Positions 1 to 10,923 of a stretch of 38,329 nucleotides of DNA are shown here, in pieces. A program made the translations under genes and the position numbers. Under the pieces are notes generated by a model. That model saw only the letters and a program-made list of their open reading frames with translations, did not search any database and was not told the origin of the DNA. This stretch comes from Streptomyces cellulosae (GTDB taxonomy: Bacteria; Actinomycetota; Actinomycetes; Streptomycetales; Streptomycetaceae). How positions within the stretch are numbered: position 1 is the first letter of the stretch; every line of letters starts with the position of its first letter. The stretch covers positions 1 through 38,329 of the forward strand of contig BNBH01000024.1 of NCBI GenBank assembly GCA_014655195.1, given 5' to 3'.

Positions 1-1
1 C

Positions 2-46
2 AAGAACCGCCTCCAGGCCATCGAACGGGACACCGACGTAGCCTGA
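2..46 (+). CDS. 3' end of an unrecognised gene (partial)
   Basis: The second frame from the window edge reads KNRLQAIERDTDVA followed by TGA at 44-46. Only 14 residues are visible, so the product cannot be named. The peptide does not resemble the HAMP repeats that should precede the kinase downstream, so it belongs to a different gene. Because it sits directly against a broken kinase gene, the tail of an inserted element is one possibility, but no transposase motif is visible. An open frame by chance is also possible. Confidence 0.3.
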   Translation, partial: KNRLQAIERDTDVA

Positions 47-48
47 GC

Positions 49-102
49 AGTGGTGCACACAACTTCGTACTCGGTGGTGCACTCAGATGAGTACGCGGAC
101 AG
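49..102. repeat. Repeat-rich junction between the foreign tail and the kinase gene
   Basis: GTGGTGCAC occurs twice in direct orientation (51-59 and 74-82). CGTACTC at 67-73 is inverted as GAGTACG at 90-96. ACTCAGATGAGT at 81-92 is a perfect 5+2+5 palindrome. Homology to HAMP-repeat coding sequence begins only at about 103 (codons for Q-V-T-K). An in-frame TGA at 88-90 closes the kinase frame upstream. The stretch looks like the end of an inserted or rearranged segment, or an operator; which of these cannot be told from the sequence. Confidence 0.35.
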
Positions 103-114
103 CAGGTCACCAAG

Positions 115-2814
<2,700 letters not shown>

Positions 2815-3121
2815 GACCGGCGGAGGCAGAGCATGCGAAGGTGACGGGAAGCTTCGGCGGACTCGAGGAGTTGTCCACGCGTCGCGCGCGAAGTCGTGTA
2901 GAAGTGCGGTGGACGGGGAACCTTCTGGTCTCCCGCTGCGTTTCCGCTACGTACACAGTGACATCGCGGTGACAGGGTGTGGCGACGAGCGGGGTGCGGC
3001 TACGATGACCGGCACAAGGACGGGCGGCGCAAGGGAGTCGTCCCCTGGGGCGGCACCCGCGGGTGCTGCGCCAGGTCCTGCGGACAGGGAGGGCCCCAAG
3101 CCGGGGCGAGGAGGGCGGGCC
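2815..3121. other. 307-bp kinase-osaB intergenic region
   Basis: No gene is seen. The region holds a hairpin with arms GCACCC 3053-3058 and GGGTGC 3061-3066. A weak -10-like TACGAT lies at 3001-3006 without a clear -35. A good ribosome-binding site, GAGGAGGG at 3108-3115, sits 6 nt before the osaB ATG. The size of the gap suggests that osaB has its own promoter. An in-frame open extension of osaB runs back to 2909, but it is non-conserved-looking and has no ribosome site. Confidence 0.4.
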
Positions 3122-3799
3122 ATGGTGCAGAAGGCCAAGATCCTCCTGGTCGATGACCGGCCGGAGAATCTGCTGGCGCTCGAGGCGATCCTCTCGGCGC
3201 TCGATCAGACGCTGGTGCGGGCATCGTCCGGGGAGGAAGCGCTCAAAGCACTGCTCACGGACGATTTCGCGGTCATTCTGCTGGACGTCCAGATGCCGGG
3301 CATGGACGGTTTCGAGACCGCCGCCCACATCAAGCGGCGGGAGCGGACCCGGGACATCCCGATCATCTTCCTCACCGCGATCAACCACGGCCCGCACCAC
3401 ACCTTCCGGGGGTACGCGGCGGGCGCGGTGGACTACATCTCCAAGCCGTTCGACCCGTGGGTGCTGCGCGCGAAGGTCTCGGTCTTCGTCGAGCTGTACA
3501 TGAAGAACTGCCAGCTGCGGGAGCAGGCGTCGCTGCTGCGGCTCCAGCTCGAGGGCAGCGAGAAGGACTCGGGGGAGTCCAAGGAGTCCGCGGGGCTGCT
3601 CGCCGAGCTGTCGGCGCGGCTCGCCGCCGTCGAGGAGCAGGCCGAGGCGCTCACCAAGCAGCTGAACGACGAGTCGACGGACGCGGCCGCGGTCGCCACG
3701 GCGGCCCATCTGGAGCGCAAGCTCACGGGATTGCGCCGGGCGCTGGACGCCCTGGACCCCGGGACGGGAAGCGCTCCGTCGGTGTCCTCGCAGAACTGA
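3122..3799 (+). CDS. osaB: Response regulator without DNA-binding domain (OsaB-type)
   Basis: The product has 225 residues. Residues 4-120 form a receiver domain with acidic pair Asp11/Asp12, phosphoacceptor Asp55 in LLDVQMPGMDG, and the switch Thr and Lys (FLTA, SKPFDP). The rest is not a DNA-binding output domain: residues 130-210 are rich in Glu, Leu, Ala and Lys and look like a coiled coil. Streptomyces OsaB has this layout and is the partner of the OsaA kinase in osmotic adaptation. The start at 3122 follows GAGGAGGG at the right distance, and receiver homology starts within a few residues of it. A hairpin at 3834-3855 follows the stop. How such a regulator passes on its signal is not visible here; protein-protein contact through the coiled coil is an inference. 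Confidence 0.85.
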   Translation: MVQKAKILLVDDRPENLLALEAILSALDQTLVRASSGEEALKALLTDDFAVILLDVQMPGMDGFETAAHIKRRERTRDIPIIFLTAINHGPHHTFRGYAAGAVDYISKPFDPWVLRAKVSVFVELYMKNCQLREQASLLRLQLEGSEKDSGESKESAGLLAELSARLAAVEEQAEALTKQLNDESTDAAAVATAAHLERKLTGLRRALDALDPGTGSAPSVSSQN

Positions 3800-3833
3800 C
3801 CCCGCAGGCGCGGGCCTTGTCCGCGTCCGGAGG

Positions 3834-3855
3834 CGGCCCTCACCTTGAGGGGCCG
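3834..3855 (+). terminator. Putative terminator downstream of osaB
   Basis: The arms CGGCCCTCA (3834-3842) and TGAGGGGCCG (3846-3855) pair over 9 bp, with one bulged base and a CCT loop. No T-run follows, which is common in Streptomyces. Confidence 0.45.
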
Positions 3856-3973
3856 TCAACTCCGTGCCCCCAAGGGCACCACGCGTCAGTTTCGCGCTGC
3901 GAAGTGGGCGACACGAACGGGTGAAGCATCCGCCACGCGTGTCACTCGCCGTCTCCCCCGGTAACCTCACAGC

Positions 3974-6745
3974 ATGGCCTCACGTCCCTCCGCAGCCAAG
4001 AAGCCGCCCGCGAAGAAGGCGGCCGCTTCCGCGAAGGCTCCGGCGAAGAAGGCCGCCGCCAAGAAAGCCCCGGCGAAGAAGGCACCCGCCCGGAAGGCTC
4101 CGGCGAAGAAGCCCGCCCCCGCACCGGCCCCGAACCCGACCGGCGCCGTCTACCGGCTCGTCCGCGCCCTGTGGCTGGGGCTGGCGCACGCCGTCGGCGC
4201 GGTGTTCCGCGGCATAGGGCAGGGCGCCAAGAACCTCGACCCGGCCCACCGCAAGGACGGTCTCGCGCTGCTGCTGCTCGGCATCGCGCTGATCGTCGCC
4301 GCCGGCACCTGGGCCGACCTCGAGGGGCCCGTCGGCGACCTGGTGGAGATCCTGGTCACCGGCGCGTTCGGCCGGCTCGACCTGCTGGTGCCGGTCCTCG
4401 TCGCCGTCGTCGCCGTACGGTTCATCCGGCACCCGGAGAAGCCCGAGGCCAACGGGCGCATCGTGATCGGCCTGTCCGCGCTGGTCATCGGCGTCCTGGG
4501 CCAGATCCACATCGCGTGCGGCTCGCCCGCCCGCGCCGACGGCATGCAGGCCATAAGGGACGCCGGCGGCCTCATCGGCTGGGGCGCGGCCGCCCCGCTG
4601 TCATCCACCATGACCGACGTCCTGGCCGTGCCCCTGCTGGTGCTGCTCACGGTCTTCGGCCTGCTGGTCGTTACGGCCACCCCGGTGAACGCCGTCCCGC
4701 AGCGGCTGCGCCATCTCGGCCGGCGCCTCGGGCTGGTGCACGAACCGGAGCCGGCGGAGTTCGGCGAGGACGACGAGCGCTACGAGGAGCAGTGGCGCGA
4801 GGCGCTGCCCCAGAGCCGCCGTAGGCGCCGTCCCGCGCCCCAGGAGTACGACCCGGCAGCCGCGGAGGAGGAGGCGCTGTCCCGGCGGCAGCGCCGCCCG
4901 CGCCGGTCCGCCGTGCCGCAGCCCGACGCCAACCGGCCGATGGACGCCGTGGACGTGGCCGCCGCCGCGGCCGCCGCGCTCGACGGCGCCGTGCTGCACG
5001 GCATGCCGCCCTCCCCGGTCGTCGCCGACCTCACCCAGGGCGTCAGCACGGGAGACTACGAGCCGACCACCCCGACGCCCGTCCCGTCCGCCCGCCCGCA
5101 GCAGGACGCGTCGTCGAAGAAGGGCAGGTCCAAGCGGGACGCGTCCGCGCCGGAGGAGGGGACCGAGCAGCGGGAGCGGCCGCCCGCGGGCGTGCTCGAC
5201 ATGACCAAGGCGCCGCCGCGCGAACCCCGCGACCTGCCGCCGCGCGCCGAGCAGTTGCAGCTCTCCGGCGACATCACGTACTCCCTGCCCTCGCTCGAGC
5301 TGCTGCACCGCGGCGGTCCGGGCAAGGCGCGCAGCGCCGCCAACGACGCCATAGTGGAGGCGCTGCGGAAGGTCTTCACCGAGTTCAAGGTGGACGCCGA
5401 CGTCACGGGCTTCACCCGCGGCCCGACGGTCACCCGGTACGTCGTCGAACTCGGCCCGGCCGTGAAGGTCGAGCGGGTCACCGCGCTCACCAAGAACATC
5501 GCGTACGCCGTCGCCAGCCCGGACGTGCGGATCATCAGCCCGATCCCCGGCAAGTCCGCGGTCGGCATCGAGATCCCCAACACCGACCGGGAGATGGTGA
5601 ACCTCGGCGACGTGCTGCGGCTCGCGGAGTCCGCCGAGGACGACGACCCGATGCTGGTCGCCTTCGGCAAGGACGTCGAGGGCGGCTACGTCATGAGCTC
5701 GCTGGCGAAGATGCCGCACATGCTGGTCGCCGGCGCCACCGGCTCCGGTAAGTCGTCGTGCATCAACTGCCTGATCACGTCGATCATGATGCGGGCGACC
5801 CCGGAGGACGTCCGGATGATCCTGGTCGACCCCAAGCGCGTCGAGCTGACCGCGTACGAGGGCATTCCGCACCTGATCACGCCGATCATCACCAACCCCA
5901 AGCGGGCCGCCGAGGCGCTCCAGTGGGTCGTGCGCGAGATGGACCTGCGCTACGACGACCTGGCCGCCTACGGCTACCGGCACATCGACGACTTCAACCG
6001 CGCGGTGCGCGAGGGCAAGGTCAAGCCGCCCGAGGGCAGCGAGCGCGAGCTCCAGCCGTACCCGTACCTGCTGGTGATCGTGGACGAGCTGGCCGACCTG
6101 ATGATGGTCGCCCCGCGGGACGTCGAGGACGCCATCGTGCGCATCACGCAGCTCGCGCGCGCGGCCGGCATCCACCTGGTGCTGGCCACCCAGCGGCCCT
6201 CGGTCGACGTCGTCACCGGTCTGATCAAGGCGAACGTGCCGTCCCGGCTGGCGTTCGCCACGTCCTCGCTCGCCGACTCGCGGGTCATCCTCGACCAGCC
6301 CGGCGCCGAGAAGCTGATCGGCAAGGGCGACGGGCTGTTCCTGCCGATGGGCGCGAACAAACCCACGCGTATGCAGGGCGCGTTCGTGACCGAGGAGGAG
6401 GTCGCGGCGGTCGTCCAGCACTGCAAGGACCAGATGGCGCCCGTCTTCCGGGACGACGTCGTCGTCGGCACCAAGCAGAAGAAGGAGATCGACGAGGACA
6501 TCGGCGACGACCTCGACCTGCTGTGCCAGGCGGCCGAACTGGTCGTCTCCACCCAGTTCGGGTCCACGTCGATGCTCCAGCGCAAGCTGCGCGTCGGCTT
6601 CGCCAAGGCGGGCCGGCTGATGGACCTCATGGAGTCCCGTAACATCGTCGGACCGAGTGAAGGTTCGAAGGCTCGTGACGTTCTTGTGAAGCCTGATGAG
6701 CTGGACGGCGTGCTCGCGCTGATCCGCGGGGAGTCTGAAGGGTAG
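3974..6745 (+). CDS. ftsK: DNA translocase FtsK/SpoIIIE
   Basis: This 923-residue membrane-anchored ATPase pumps chromosomal DNA through closing septa, in Streptomyces mainly during sporulation septation. Residues 8-50 form a Lys/Ala/Pro tail built on repeated KKAPAKK units, like histone H1 tails. About four membrane segments lie between 97 and 236, followed by a charged linker. The motor domain has Walker A GATGSGKSS (near 586) and Walker B LLVIVDELADL (near 698). The C-terminal gamma winged helix (about 850-915, SMLQRKLRVGFAKAGRLMD) reads orienting DNA sequences. Length matches actinobacterial FtsK. The ATG is preceded by TAACCT (3962-3967) ending 6 nt upstream, so transcription may begin at the start codon itself. 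The neighbour downstream is a RodZ-like gene, as is usual in Streptomyces. Confidence 0.96.
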   Translation: MASRPSAAKKPPAKKAAASAKAPAKKAAAKKAPAKKAPARKAPAKKPAPAPAPNPTGAVYRLVRALWLGLAHAVGAVFRGIGQGAKNLDPAHRKDGLALLLLGIALIVAAGTWADLEGPVGDLVEILVTGAFGRLDLLVPVLVAVVAVRFIRHPEKPEANGRIVIGLSALVIGVLGQIHIACGSPARADGMQAIRDAGGLIGWGAAAPLSSTMTDVLAVPLLVLLTVFGLLVVTATPVNAVPQRLRHLGRRLGLVHEPEPAEFGEDDERYEEQWREALPQSRRRRRPAPQEYDPAAAEEEALSRRQRRPRRSAVPQPDANRPMDAVDVAAAAAAALDGAVLHGMPPSPVVADLTQGVSTGDYEPTTPTPVPSARPQQDASSKKGRSKRDASAPEEGTEQRERPPAGVLDMTKAPPREPRDLPPRAEQLQLSGDITYSLPSLELLHRGGPGKARSAANDAIVEALRKVFTEFKVDADVTGFTRGPTVTRYVVELGPAVKVERVTALTKNIAYAVASPDVRIISPIPGKSAVGIEIPNTDREMVNLGDVLRLAESAEDDDPMLVAFGKDVEGGYVMSSLAKMPHMLVAGATGSGKSSCINCLITSIMMRATPEDVRMILVDPKRVELTAYEGIPHLITPIITNPKRAAEALQWVVREMDLRYDDLAAYGYRHIDDFNRAVREGKVKPPEGSERELQPYPYLLVIVDELADLMMVAPRDVEDAIVRITQLARAAGIHLVLATQRPSVDVVTGLIKANVPSRLAFATSSLADSRVILDQPGAEKLIGKGDGLFLPMGANKPTRMQGAFVTEEEVAAVVQHCKDQMAPVFRDDVVVGTKQKKEIDEDIGDDLDLLCQAAELVVSTQFGSTSMLQRKLRVGFAKAGRLMDLMESRNIVGPSEGSKARDVLVKPDELDGVLALIRGESEG

Positions 6746-6924
6746 ACGGCGGGGACAGGGTCGTCGCGCCGGGACGTCCGGCCGGGTGATCGTGACCCTT
6801 CCGTAAGCGATCAACGAGCAACCGTTTCCCGTCGGTATACGTCAAGTTGAACGAAGTGTCGGACAGCAGGACGACCATCGGAGTGTCGGGCCATTCCGAT
6901 GGCGTACAAAGTACGAACGCCCGG

Positions 6925-6955
6925 TTGCCCCACCCCTTCGTACCCCACCTAGACT
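6925..6955 (+). promoter_or_regulatory. Putative promoter for the RodZ-like gene
   Basis: TTGCCC at 6925-6930 and TAGACT at 6950-6955 are 19 bp apart, slightly long for a housekeeping promoter. The site lies about 40 nt before the GTG at 6998. The palindromic GTACAAAGTAC lies just upstream at 6904-6914. Confidence 0.35.
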
Positions 6956-6997
6956 GAACCTCCAGCACAGGCGGCTACACGCTCGAAAGGCGCCCCC

Positions 6998-7840
6998 GTG
7001 TCCATCGGCAACTCCCCTGAAGACGAGCGTCCGTTCGAAGACGTTTCCGAGGAAGACCGCCCTTCCGTCTCGGTCGGCCGTGCGCTGCAGCAGGCGCGCA
7101 TCGCCGCCGGGCTCACCGTCGACGACGTCAGTAGCGCCACCCGCGTCCGTATCGGCATCGTCCACGCCATCGAGCGCGACGACTTCGCGCCCTGCGGCGG
7201 CGACGTGTACGCGCGCGGGCACATCCGTACGCTGGCCAAGCACGTGAAGCTCGACCCGGCCCCGCTGCTCGCCCAGTACGAGGCCCAGAACGGCGGCGGC
7301 CGCCCGGCGCCCACCCCGGCCGCGCCCCTCTTCGAGGCGGAGCGGATCCGCCCCGAGCGGCGCGGACCGAACTGGACCGCCGCCATGGTCGCCGCGATCG
7401 TGGTCGTGATCGGCTTCGTCGGCTTCACCATGGTCAACGGCGGTGACGACGGCGAGGCGAACGTCGCCGGCGACACCGAGCCGACCGCGTCGCCCACGCC
7501 CAGCCCCACCACCAAGACCGCCAAGCCCGTCGTCCCCGCGCCGGATCCGTCGGACAGCGCCATCGCCGCGGCCCCGCAGGACAAGGTGACCGTCAAGGTC
7601 GTCGCCGCCGACGGACCCAGCTGGATCTCCGCCAAGGACCACAACGGCAAGACGCTCTTCGCCGAGCTGCTCAAGAAGGGCGAGGACAAGACCTTCCAGG
7701 ACAACTCCAAGATCGACCTGGTCCTCGGCGACGCCGGAGCCCTCGACCTGTTCGTGAACGGCAAGCAGATCGAGGAGGAGTGGGGGCCGGGCACCGTGGA
7801 GCGCCTCACCTACACCAAGGGCGACCCCCAGGCCGGGTGA
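6998..7840 (+). CDS. RodZ-like HTH membrane protein with C-terminal DUF4115
   Basis: The product has 280 residues. Residues 24-94 form an Xre/Cro-type helix-turn-helix of the RodZ class (VGRALQQARIAAGLTVDDVS, then YARGHIRTLAKHV). Residues 126-146 form a single transmembrane helix. An Asp/Thr/Pro-rich linker follows, and residues 190-275 make the extracytoplasmic beta domain typical of DUF4115/RodZ-like proteins. In rod-shaped bacteria RodZ links MreB to the wall machinery; whether this protein does so here is inference. It sits between ftsK and rimO, its conserved place in Streptomyces. The GTG start follows GAAAGG. A strong hairpin follows the stop. Confidence 0.85.
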   Translation: MSIGNSPEDERPFEDVSEEDRPSVSVGRALQQARIAAGLTVDDVSSATRVRIGIVHAIERDDFAPCGGDVYARGHIRTLAKHVKLDPAPLLAQYEAQNGGGRPAPTPAAPLFEAERIRPERRGPNWTAAMVAAIVVVIGFVGFTMVNGGDDGEANVAGDTEPTASPTPSPTTKTAKPVVPAPDPSDSAIAAAPQDKVTVKVVAADGPSWISAKDHNGKTLFAELLKKGEDKTFQDNSKIDLVLGDAGALDLFVNGKQIEEEWGPGTVERLTYTKGDPQAG

Positions 7841-7864
7841 CCGGCTCCTCCGCACGCGATCACC

Positions 7865-7894
7865 ACGGGGTTGGCCGGGTCCGGCCAACCCCGT
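7865..7894 (+). terminator. Hairpin terminator after the RodZ-like gene
   Basis: The arms 7865-7878 (ACGGGGTTGGCCGG) and 7881-7894 pair perfectly over 14 bp, around a 2-nt centre that in practice gives a 6-nt loop. The hairpin lies between two genes on the same strand, insulating rimO from upstream transcription. Confidence 0.65.
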
Positions 7895-7933
7895 CGACGT
7901 GGGGCGTCGCCGGGACGAAGTAGTCTTGAGCCC

Positions 7934-9409
7934 ATGCCTGAACGCCGTACCGTCGCACTGGTCACCCTTGGCTGCGCCCGTAACGAGGTGGACTCGGAGG
8001 AGCTCGCAGGCCGTTTGGAGGCGGACGGCTGGCAGCTCGTCGAGGACGCCGAGGACGCGGACGTCGCCGTCGTCAACACCTGTGGCTTCGTCGAGGCTGC
8101 CAAGAAGGACTCCGTCGACGCCCTCCTGGAGGCCAACGACCTCAAGGGACACGGGAGAACCCAGGCCGTCGTGGCCGTGGGCTGCATGGCCGAGCGGTAC
8201 GGCAAGGAGCTCGCCGAAGCCCTTCCCGAGGCCGACGGCGTGCTCGGCTTCGACGACTACGCGGACATCTCCGACCGTCTGCAGACCATCCTGAACGGCG
8301 GCATCCACGCCGCCCACACCCCGCGCGACCGGCGCAAGCTGCTGCCCATCAGCCCGGCCGAGCGGCAGGAGTCCGCCGCCGCCGTCGCGCTGCCCGGGCA
8401 CGGCCCGGTCGACCTGCCCGACGGCCTCGCCCCCGCCTCGGGCCCCCGCGCGCCCCTGCGCCGCCGCCTGGACGGCTCCCCGGTCGCCTCGGTGAAGCTG
8501 GCCTCCGGCTGCGACCGGCGCTGCTCCTTCTGCGCCATCCCCTCCTTCCGCGGCTCCTTCATCTCCCGCCGCCCCAGCGACGTCCTCAACGAGACGCGGT
8601 GGCTGGCCGAGCAGGGCGTCAAGGAGATCATGCTGGTCTCCGAGAACAACACCTCCTACGGCAAGGACCTCGGCGACATCCGTCTGCTGGAGTCCCTGCT
8701 GCCCGAACTCGCCGAGGTCGACGGCCTGGAGCGGGTGCGCGTCAGCTACCTCCAGCCGGCCGAGATGCGCCCCGGCCTGATCGACGTGCTGACCTCCACC
8801 CCCAAGGTCGCCCCCTACTTCGACCTCTCCTTCCAGCACTCCGCGCCCGACGTGCTGCGCGCCATGCGCCGCTTCGGCGACACCGACCGCTTCCTGGAGC
8901 TGCTCGACACCATCCGGAGCAAGGCGCCCCAGGCCGGCGTGCGCTCCAACTTCATCGTCGGCTTCCCCGGCGAGACCGCGGCCGACCTCGCCGAGCTGGA
9001 GCGGTTCCTGAACCACGCCCGGCTCGACGCCATCGGCGTGTTCGGCTACTCCGACGAGGAGGGCACCGAGGCCGCCGGCTACGACGGGAAGCTGGAGGAG
9101 GACGTGGTCGCCGAGCGGCTGGCCCGCGTCTCCCGGCTGGCCGAGGAACTCGTCTCGCAGCGCGCCGAGGAACGCGTCGGCGAGACCGTGCACGTCCTGG
9201 TGGAGTCCGTCGACGAGGAGGAGGGTGTGTACGGCCGTGCCGCGCACCAGGCTCCCGAGACGGACGGCCAGGTGCTGCTCACGAGCGGCGAGGGACTGAG
9301 TGTCGGCCGTATGGTCGAGGCGAAGGTGGTCGGCACGGAAGGTGTCGACCTGGTGGCCGAGCCGCTCTTCGAGGGCTCGCCCGCGCGCATCGAGGAGGCG
9401 GGCAGATGA
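7934..9409 (+). CDS. rimO: Ribosomal protein uS12 methylthiotransferase RimO
   Basis: RimO is a radical-SAM enzyme that adds a methylthio group to an aspartate of ribosomal protein S12. The 491 residues carry the N-terminal cluster cysteines Cys14, Cys50 and Cys84 (TLGCARNEVD, NTCGF, VGCMAE). The radical-SAM motif CxxxCxxC has Cys193, Cys197 and Cys200 (GCDRRCSFC). A C-terminal TRAM domain spans about 420-485. TLGCARN near the N-terminus separates RimO from MiaB, which occurs later in the window and has TYGCQMN. The chosen ATG is preceded by TAGTCT (7921-7926) ending 7 nt upstream, suggesting a leaderless message. An upstream extension to 7871 would run through the preceding terminator and was not used. 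The stop overlaps the pgsA start (ATGA). Confidence 0.95.
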   Translation: MPERRTVALVTLGCARNEVDSEELAGRLEADGWQLVEDAEDADVAVVNTCGFVEAAKKDSVDALLEANDLKGHGRTQAVVAVGCMAERYGKELAEALPEADGVLGFDDYADISDRLQTILNGGIHAAHTPRDRRKLLPISPAERQESAAAVALPGHGPVDLPDGLAPASGPRAPLRRRLDGSPVASVKLASGCDRRCSFCAIPSFRGSFISRRPSDVLNETRWLAEQGVKEIMLVSENNTSYGKDLGDIRLLESLLPELAEVDGLERVRVSYLQPAEMRPGLIDVLTSTPKVAPYFDLSFQHSAPDVLRAMRRFGDTDRFLELLDTIRSKAPQAGVRSNFIVGFPGETAADLAELERFLNHARLDAIGVFGYSDEEGTEAAGYDGKLEEDVVAERLARVSRLAEELVSQRAEERVGETVHVLVESVDEEEGVYGRAAHQAPETDGQVLLTSGEGLSVGRMVEAKVVGTEGVDLVAEPLFEGSPARIEEAGR

Positions 9410-10272
9410 CGGGTGTCCCGGCATCGGCGGCAGGTGGCCCCTCCGGCGCGAGGAGGGCGAAAGGCCCCGCGTCCGGGAGCCTGACACCGGCGTCCGGCCG
9501 CGCGCTCGCGCGGGAGGCCAGGGACACGGCTCCGGGCGGCTCCGGGGACGGGCGGGCACGGCGTGAGGCGCCGAGCCCCGAGGAGGTCCGCCCGCAGCAC
9601 TCTCAGGGAAGCGCCGACGCGGCGGAGGCGCAGGGCTCCACGCGGGCCCCGCGCGGCGGCAAGATCGCGGCGGCCGCCGTCGACCAGGCCAGCGTCTGGA
9701 ACATCGCCAACCTGCTGACCATGCTCCGGCTGCTGCTCGTGCCGGCGTTCGTCATGCTGATGCTGGCCGACGGCGGCTACGACCCGGCCTGGCGCTCGCT
9801 CGCCTGGGCGGCCTTCGCCATCGCCATGATCACCGACCTGTTCGACGGTCATCTGGCGCGCACCTACAACCTGGTCACCGACTTCGGGAAGATCGCCGAC
9901 CCCATCGCCGACAAGGCCATCATGGGCGCGGCGCTGATCTGTCTGTCCGCGCTGGGCGACCTGCCGTGGTGGGTCACGGGCGTCATCCTCGGCCGGGAAC
10001 TGGGGATCACCCTGCTGCGTTTCCTCGTCATCCGGTACGGGGTGATCCCGGCCAGCCGGGGTGGCAAGCTCAAGACCCTCACCCAGGGCGTGGCCGTCGG
10101 CATGTACGTGCTGGCGCTGACCGGGTGGCTGGCGACGCTGCGCTGGTGGGTGATGGCCGCGGCGGTGGTGCTGACCGTGGCGACCGGACTCGACTATGTG
10201 AAACAGGCCATTGTGCTCCGCAGACAGGGAATCGCCGAGCGCAAGGCGGCGTTGGAGGAGACGGAAGAGTGA
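9406..10272 (+). CDS. pgsA: CDP-diacylglycerol-glycerol-3-phosphate 3-phosphatidyltransferase
   Basis: PgsA makes phosphatidylglycerophosphate, the first committed step to phosphatidylglycerol and cardiolipin, in the membrane. The CDP-alcohol phosphotransferase motif is intact: DG-x2-AR-x8-G-x3-D-x3-D in DGHLARTYNLVTDFGKIADP and the following IAD. About five or six membrane helices occupy residues 98-270. The first 90 or so residues are Gly/Ser/Ala/Arg-rich and appear disordered, making the protein (288 aa) longer than the usual family length near 200; no alternative start exists downstream before the catalytic domain. ATG overlaps the rimO stop by 4 nt, and its own stop overlaps cinA by 4 nt, so all three are translationally coupled. 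The family includes several paralogues; PgsA is the standard assignment for this context. Confidence 0.9.
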   Translation: MTGVPASAAGGPSGARRAKGPASGSLTPASGRALAREARDTAPGGSGDGRARREAPSPEEVRPQHSQGSADAAEAQGSTRAPRGGKIAAAAVDQASVWNIANLLTMLRLLLVPAFVMLMLADGGYDPAWRSLAWAAFAIAMITDLFDGHLARTYNLVTDFGKIADPIADKAIMGAALICLSALGDLPWWVTGVILGRELGITLLRFLVIRYGVIPASRGGKLKTLTQGVAVGMYVLALTGWLATLRWWVMAAAVVLTVATGLDYVKQAIVLRRQGIAERKAALEETEE

Positions 10273-10814
10273 GTTCAACGGCCACCGAGGTGGTGCGACT
10301 ACTCACCGTGAACGGCGGGACGCTCGCGGTCGCCGAGTCGCTGACCGGTGGCCTGGTGGCGGCGGAGATCACCTCCGTCCCCGGGGCGTCCAAGGTCTTC
10401 AGAGGCTCGGTGACGGCCTACGCCACCGAGCTCAAGCACCGGCTGCTGGGCGTGGACGCCACTCTGCTGGCCCAGCGTGGAGCGGTGGATCCGCAGGTGG
10501 CGGCCCAGATGGCGGCCGGGGTGCGCAAGGCGCTCGGCGCCGACTGGGGCATCGCCACCACCGGGGTGGCCGGCCCCGACCCCCAGGACGGACAGGCCGT
10601 CGGCACGGTGTACGTGGCCGTGGACGGCCCTTCCGCGGACGGCGACGGTTCCGCCTCTGGCGGAAAAGTGCGCCATCTGCGGTTGAACGGCGACCGCGCG
10701 GAAATTCGTATGGAGAGTGTACGGAGCGTACTCGCACTGCTCCTCGCGGAGCTTGCGGGCGAACAGACCGGGAATGAGCGGGCACAGGATACGGAACGGA
10801 ACGGGGGGTTTTGA
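10269..10814 (+). CDS. cinA: CinA C-terminal domain / nicotinamide-nucleotide amidase
   Basis: This 181-residue protein corresponds only to the C-terminal half of two-domain CinA, equal to stand-alone PncC enzymes that deamidate NMN to NaMN in pyridine nucleotide recycling. Visible hallmarks are AESLTGGLVAAEITSVPGAS with the nucleophile region, GSVTAYA, and the ATTGVAGPDPQDGQAVGTVYVA segment. GTG overlaps the pgsA stop (GTGA). A glycine/serine-rich insert (DGPSADGDGSASGG) precedes the last strand, and the C-terminus beyond about residue 160 is charged and unconserved. The rimO-pgsA-cinA-clgR order is conserved in actinobacteria. Competence is not implied by the name here. Confidence 0.9.
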   Translation: MSSTATEVVRLLTVNGGTLAVAESLTGGLVAAEITSVPGASKVFRGSVTAYATELKHRLLGVDATLLAQRGAVDPQVAAQMAAGVRKALGADWGIATTGVAGPDPQDGQAVGTVYVAVDGPSADGDGSASGGKVRHLRLNGDRAEIRMESVRSVLALLLAELAGEQTGNERAQDTERNGGF

Positions 10815-10923
10815 TGTTTGCAGCCCAGAGTGAACACGACATCGCTCCCCGCACGGCCGCGGCGCGAGGCGGTACGGTGGGGCGAGAAGGATGCGGCTAC
10901 GCGGTCCGAGGAGGGAGCCACCG

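Noticed and set aside
4601..6814. Minus-strand open frame of 737 codons opposite ftsK
   Set aside because: It is antisense to the FtsK motor domain and shows no recognisable motif.
8599..9405. Long upstream extension of pgsA inside rimO
   Set aside because: It is a shadow of rimO. The ATGA overlap at 9406 is the expected coupled start.
6842..9559. Minus-strand open frame of 905 codons spanning the RodZ-like gene and rimO
   Set aside because: It crosses a terminator and two well-supported genes, and its composition is that of a shadow frame.
10815..10923. Possible ClgR operator upstream of clgR (CGCTCCCCGC)
   Set aside because: It does not fit the CGC...GCG dyad well enough to call.
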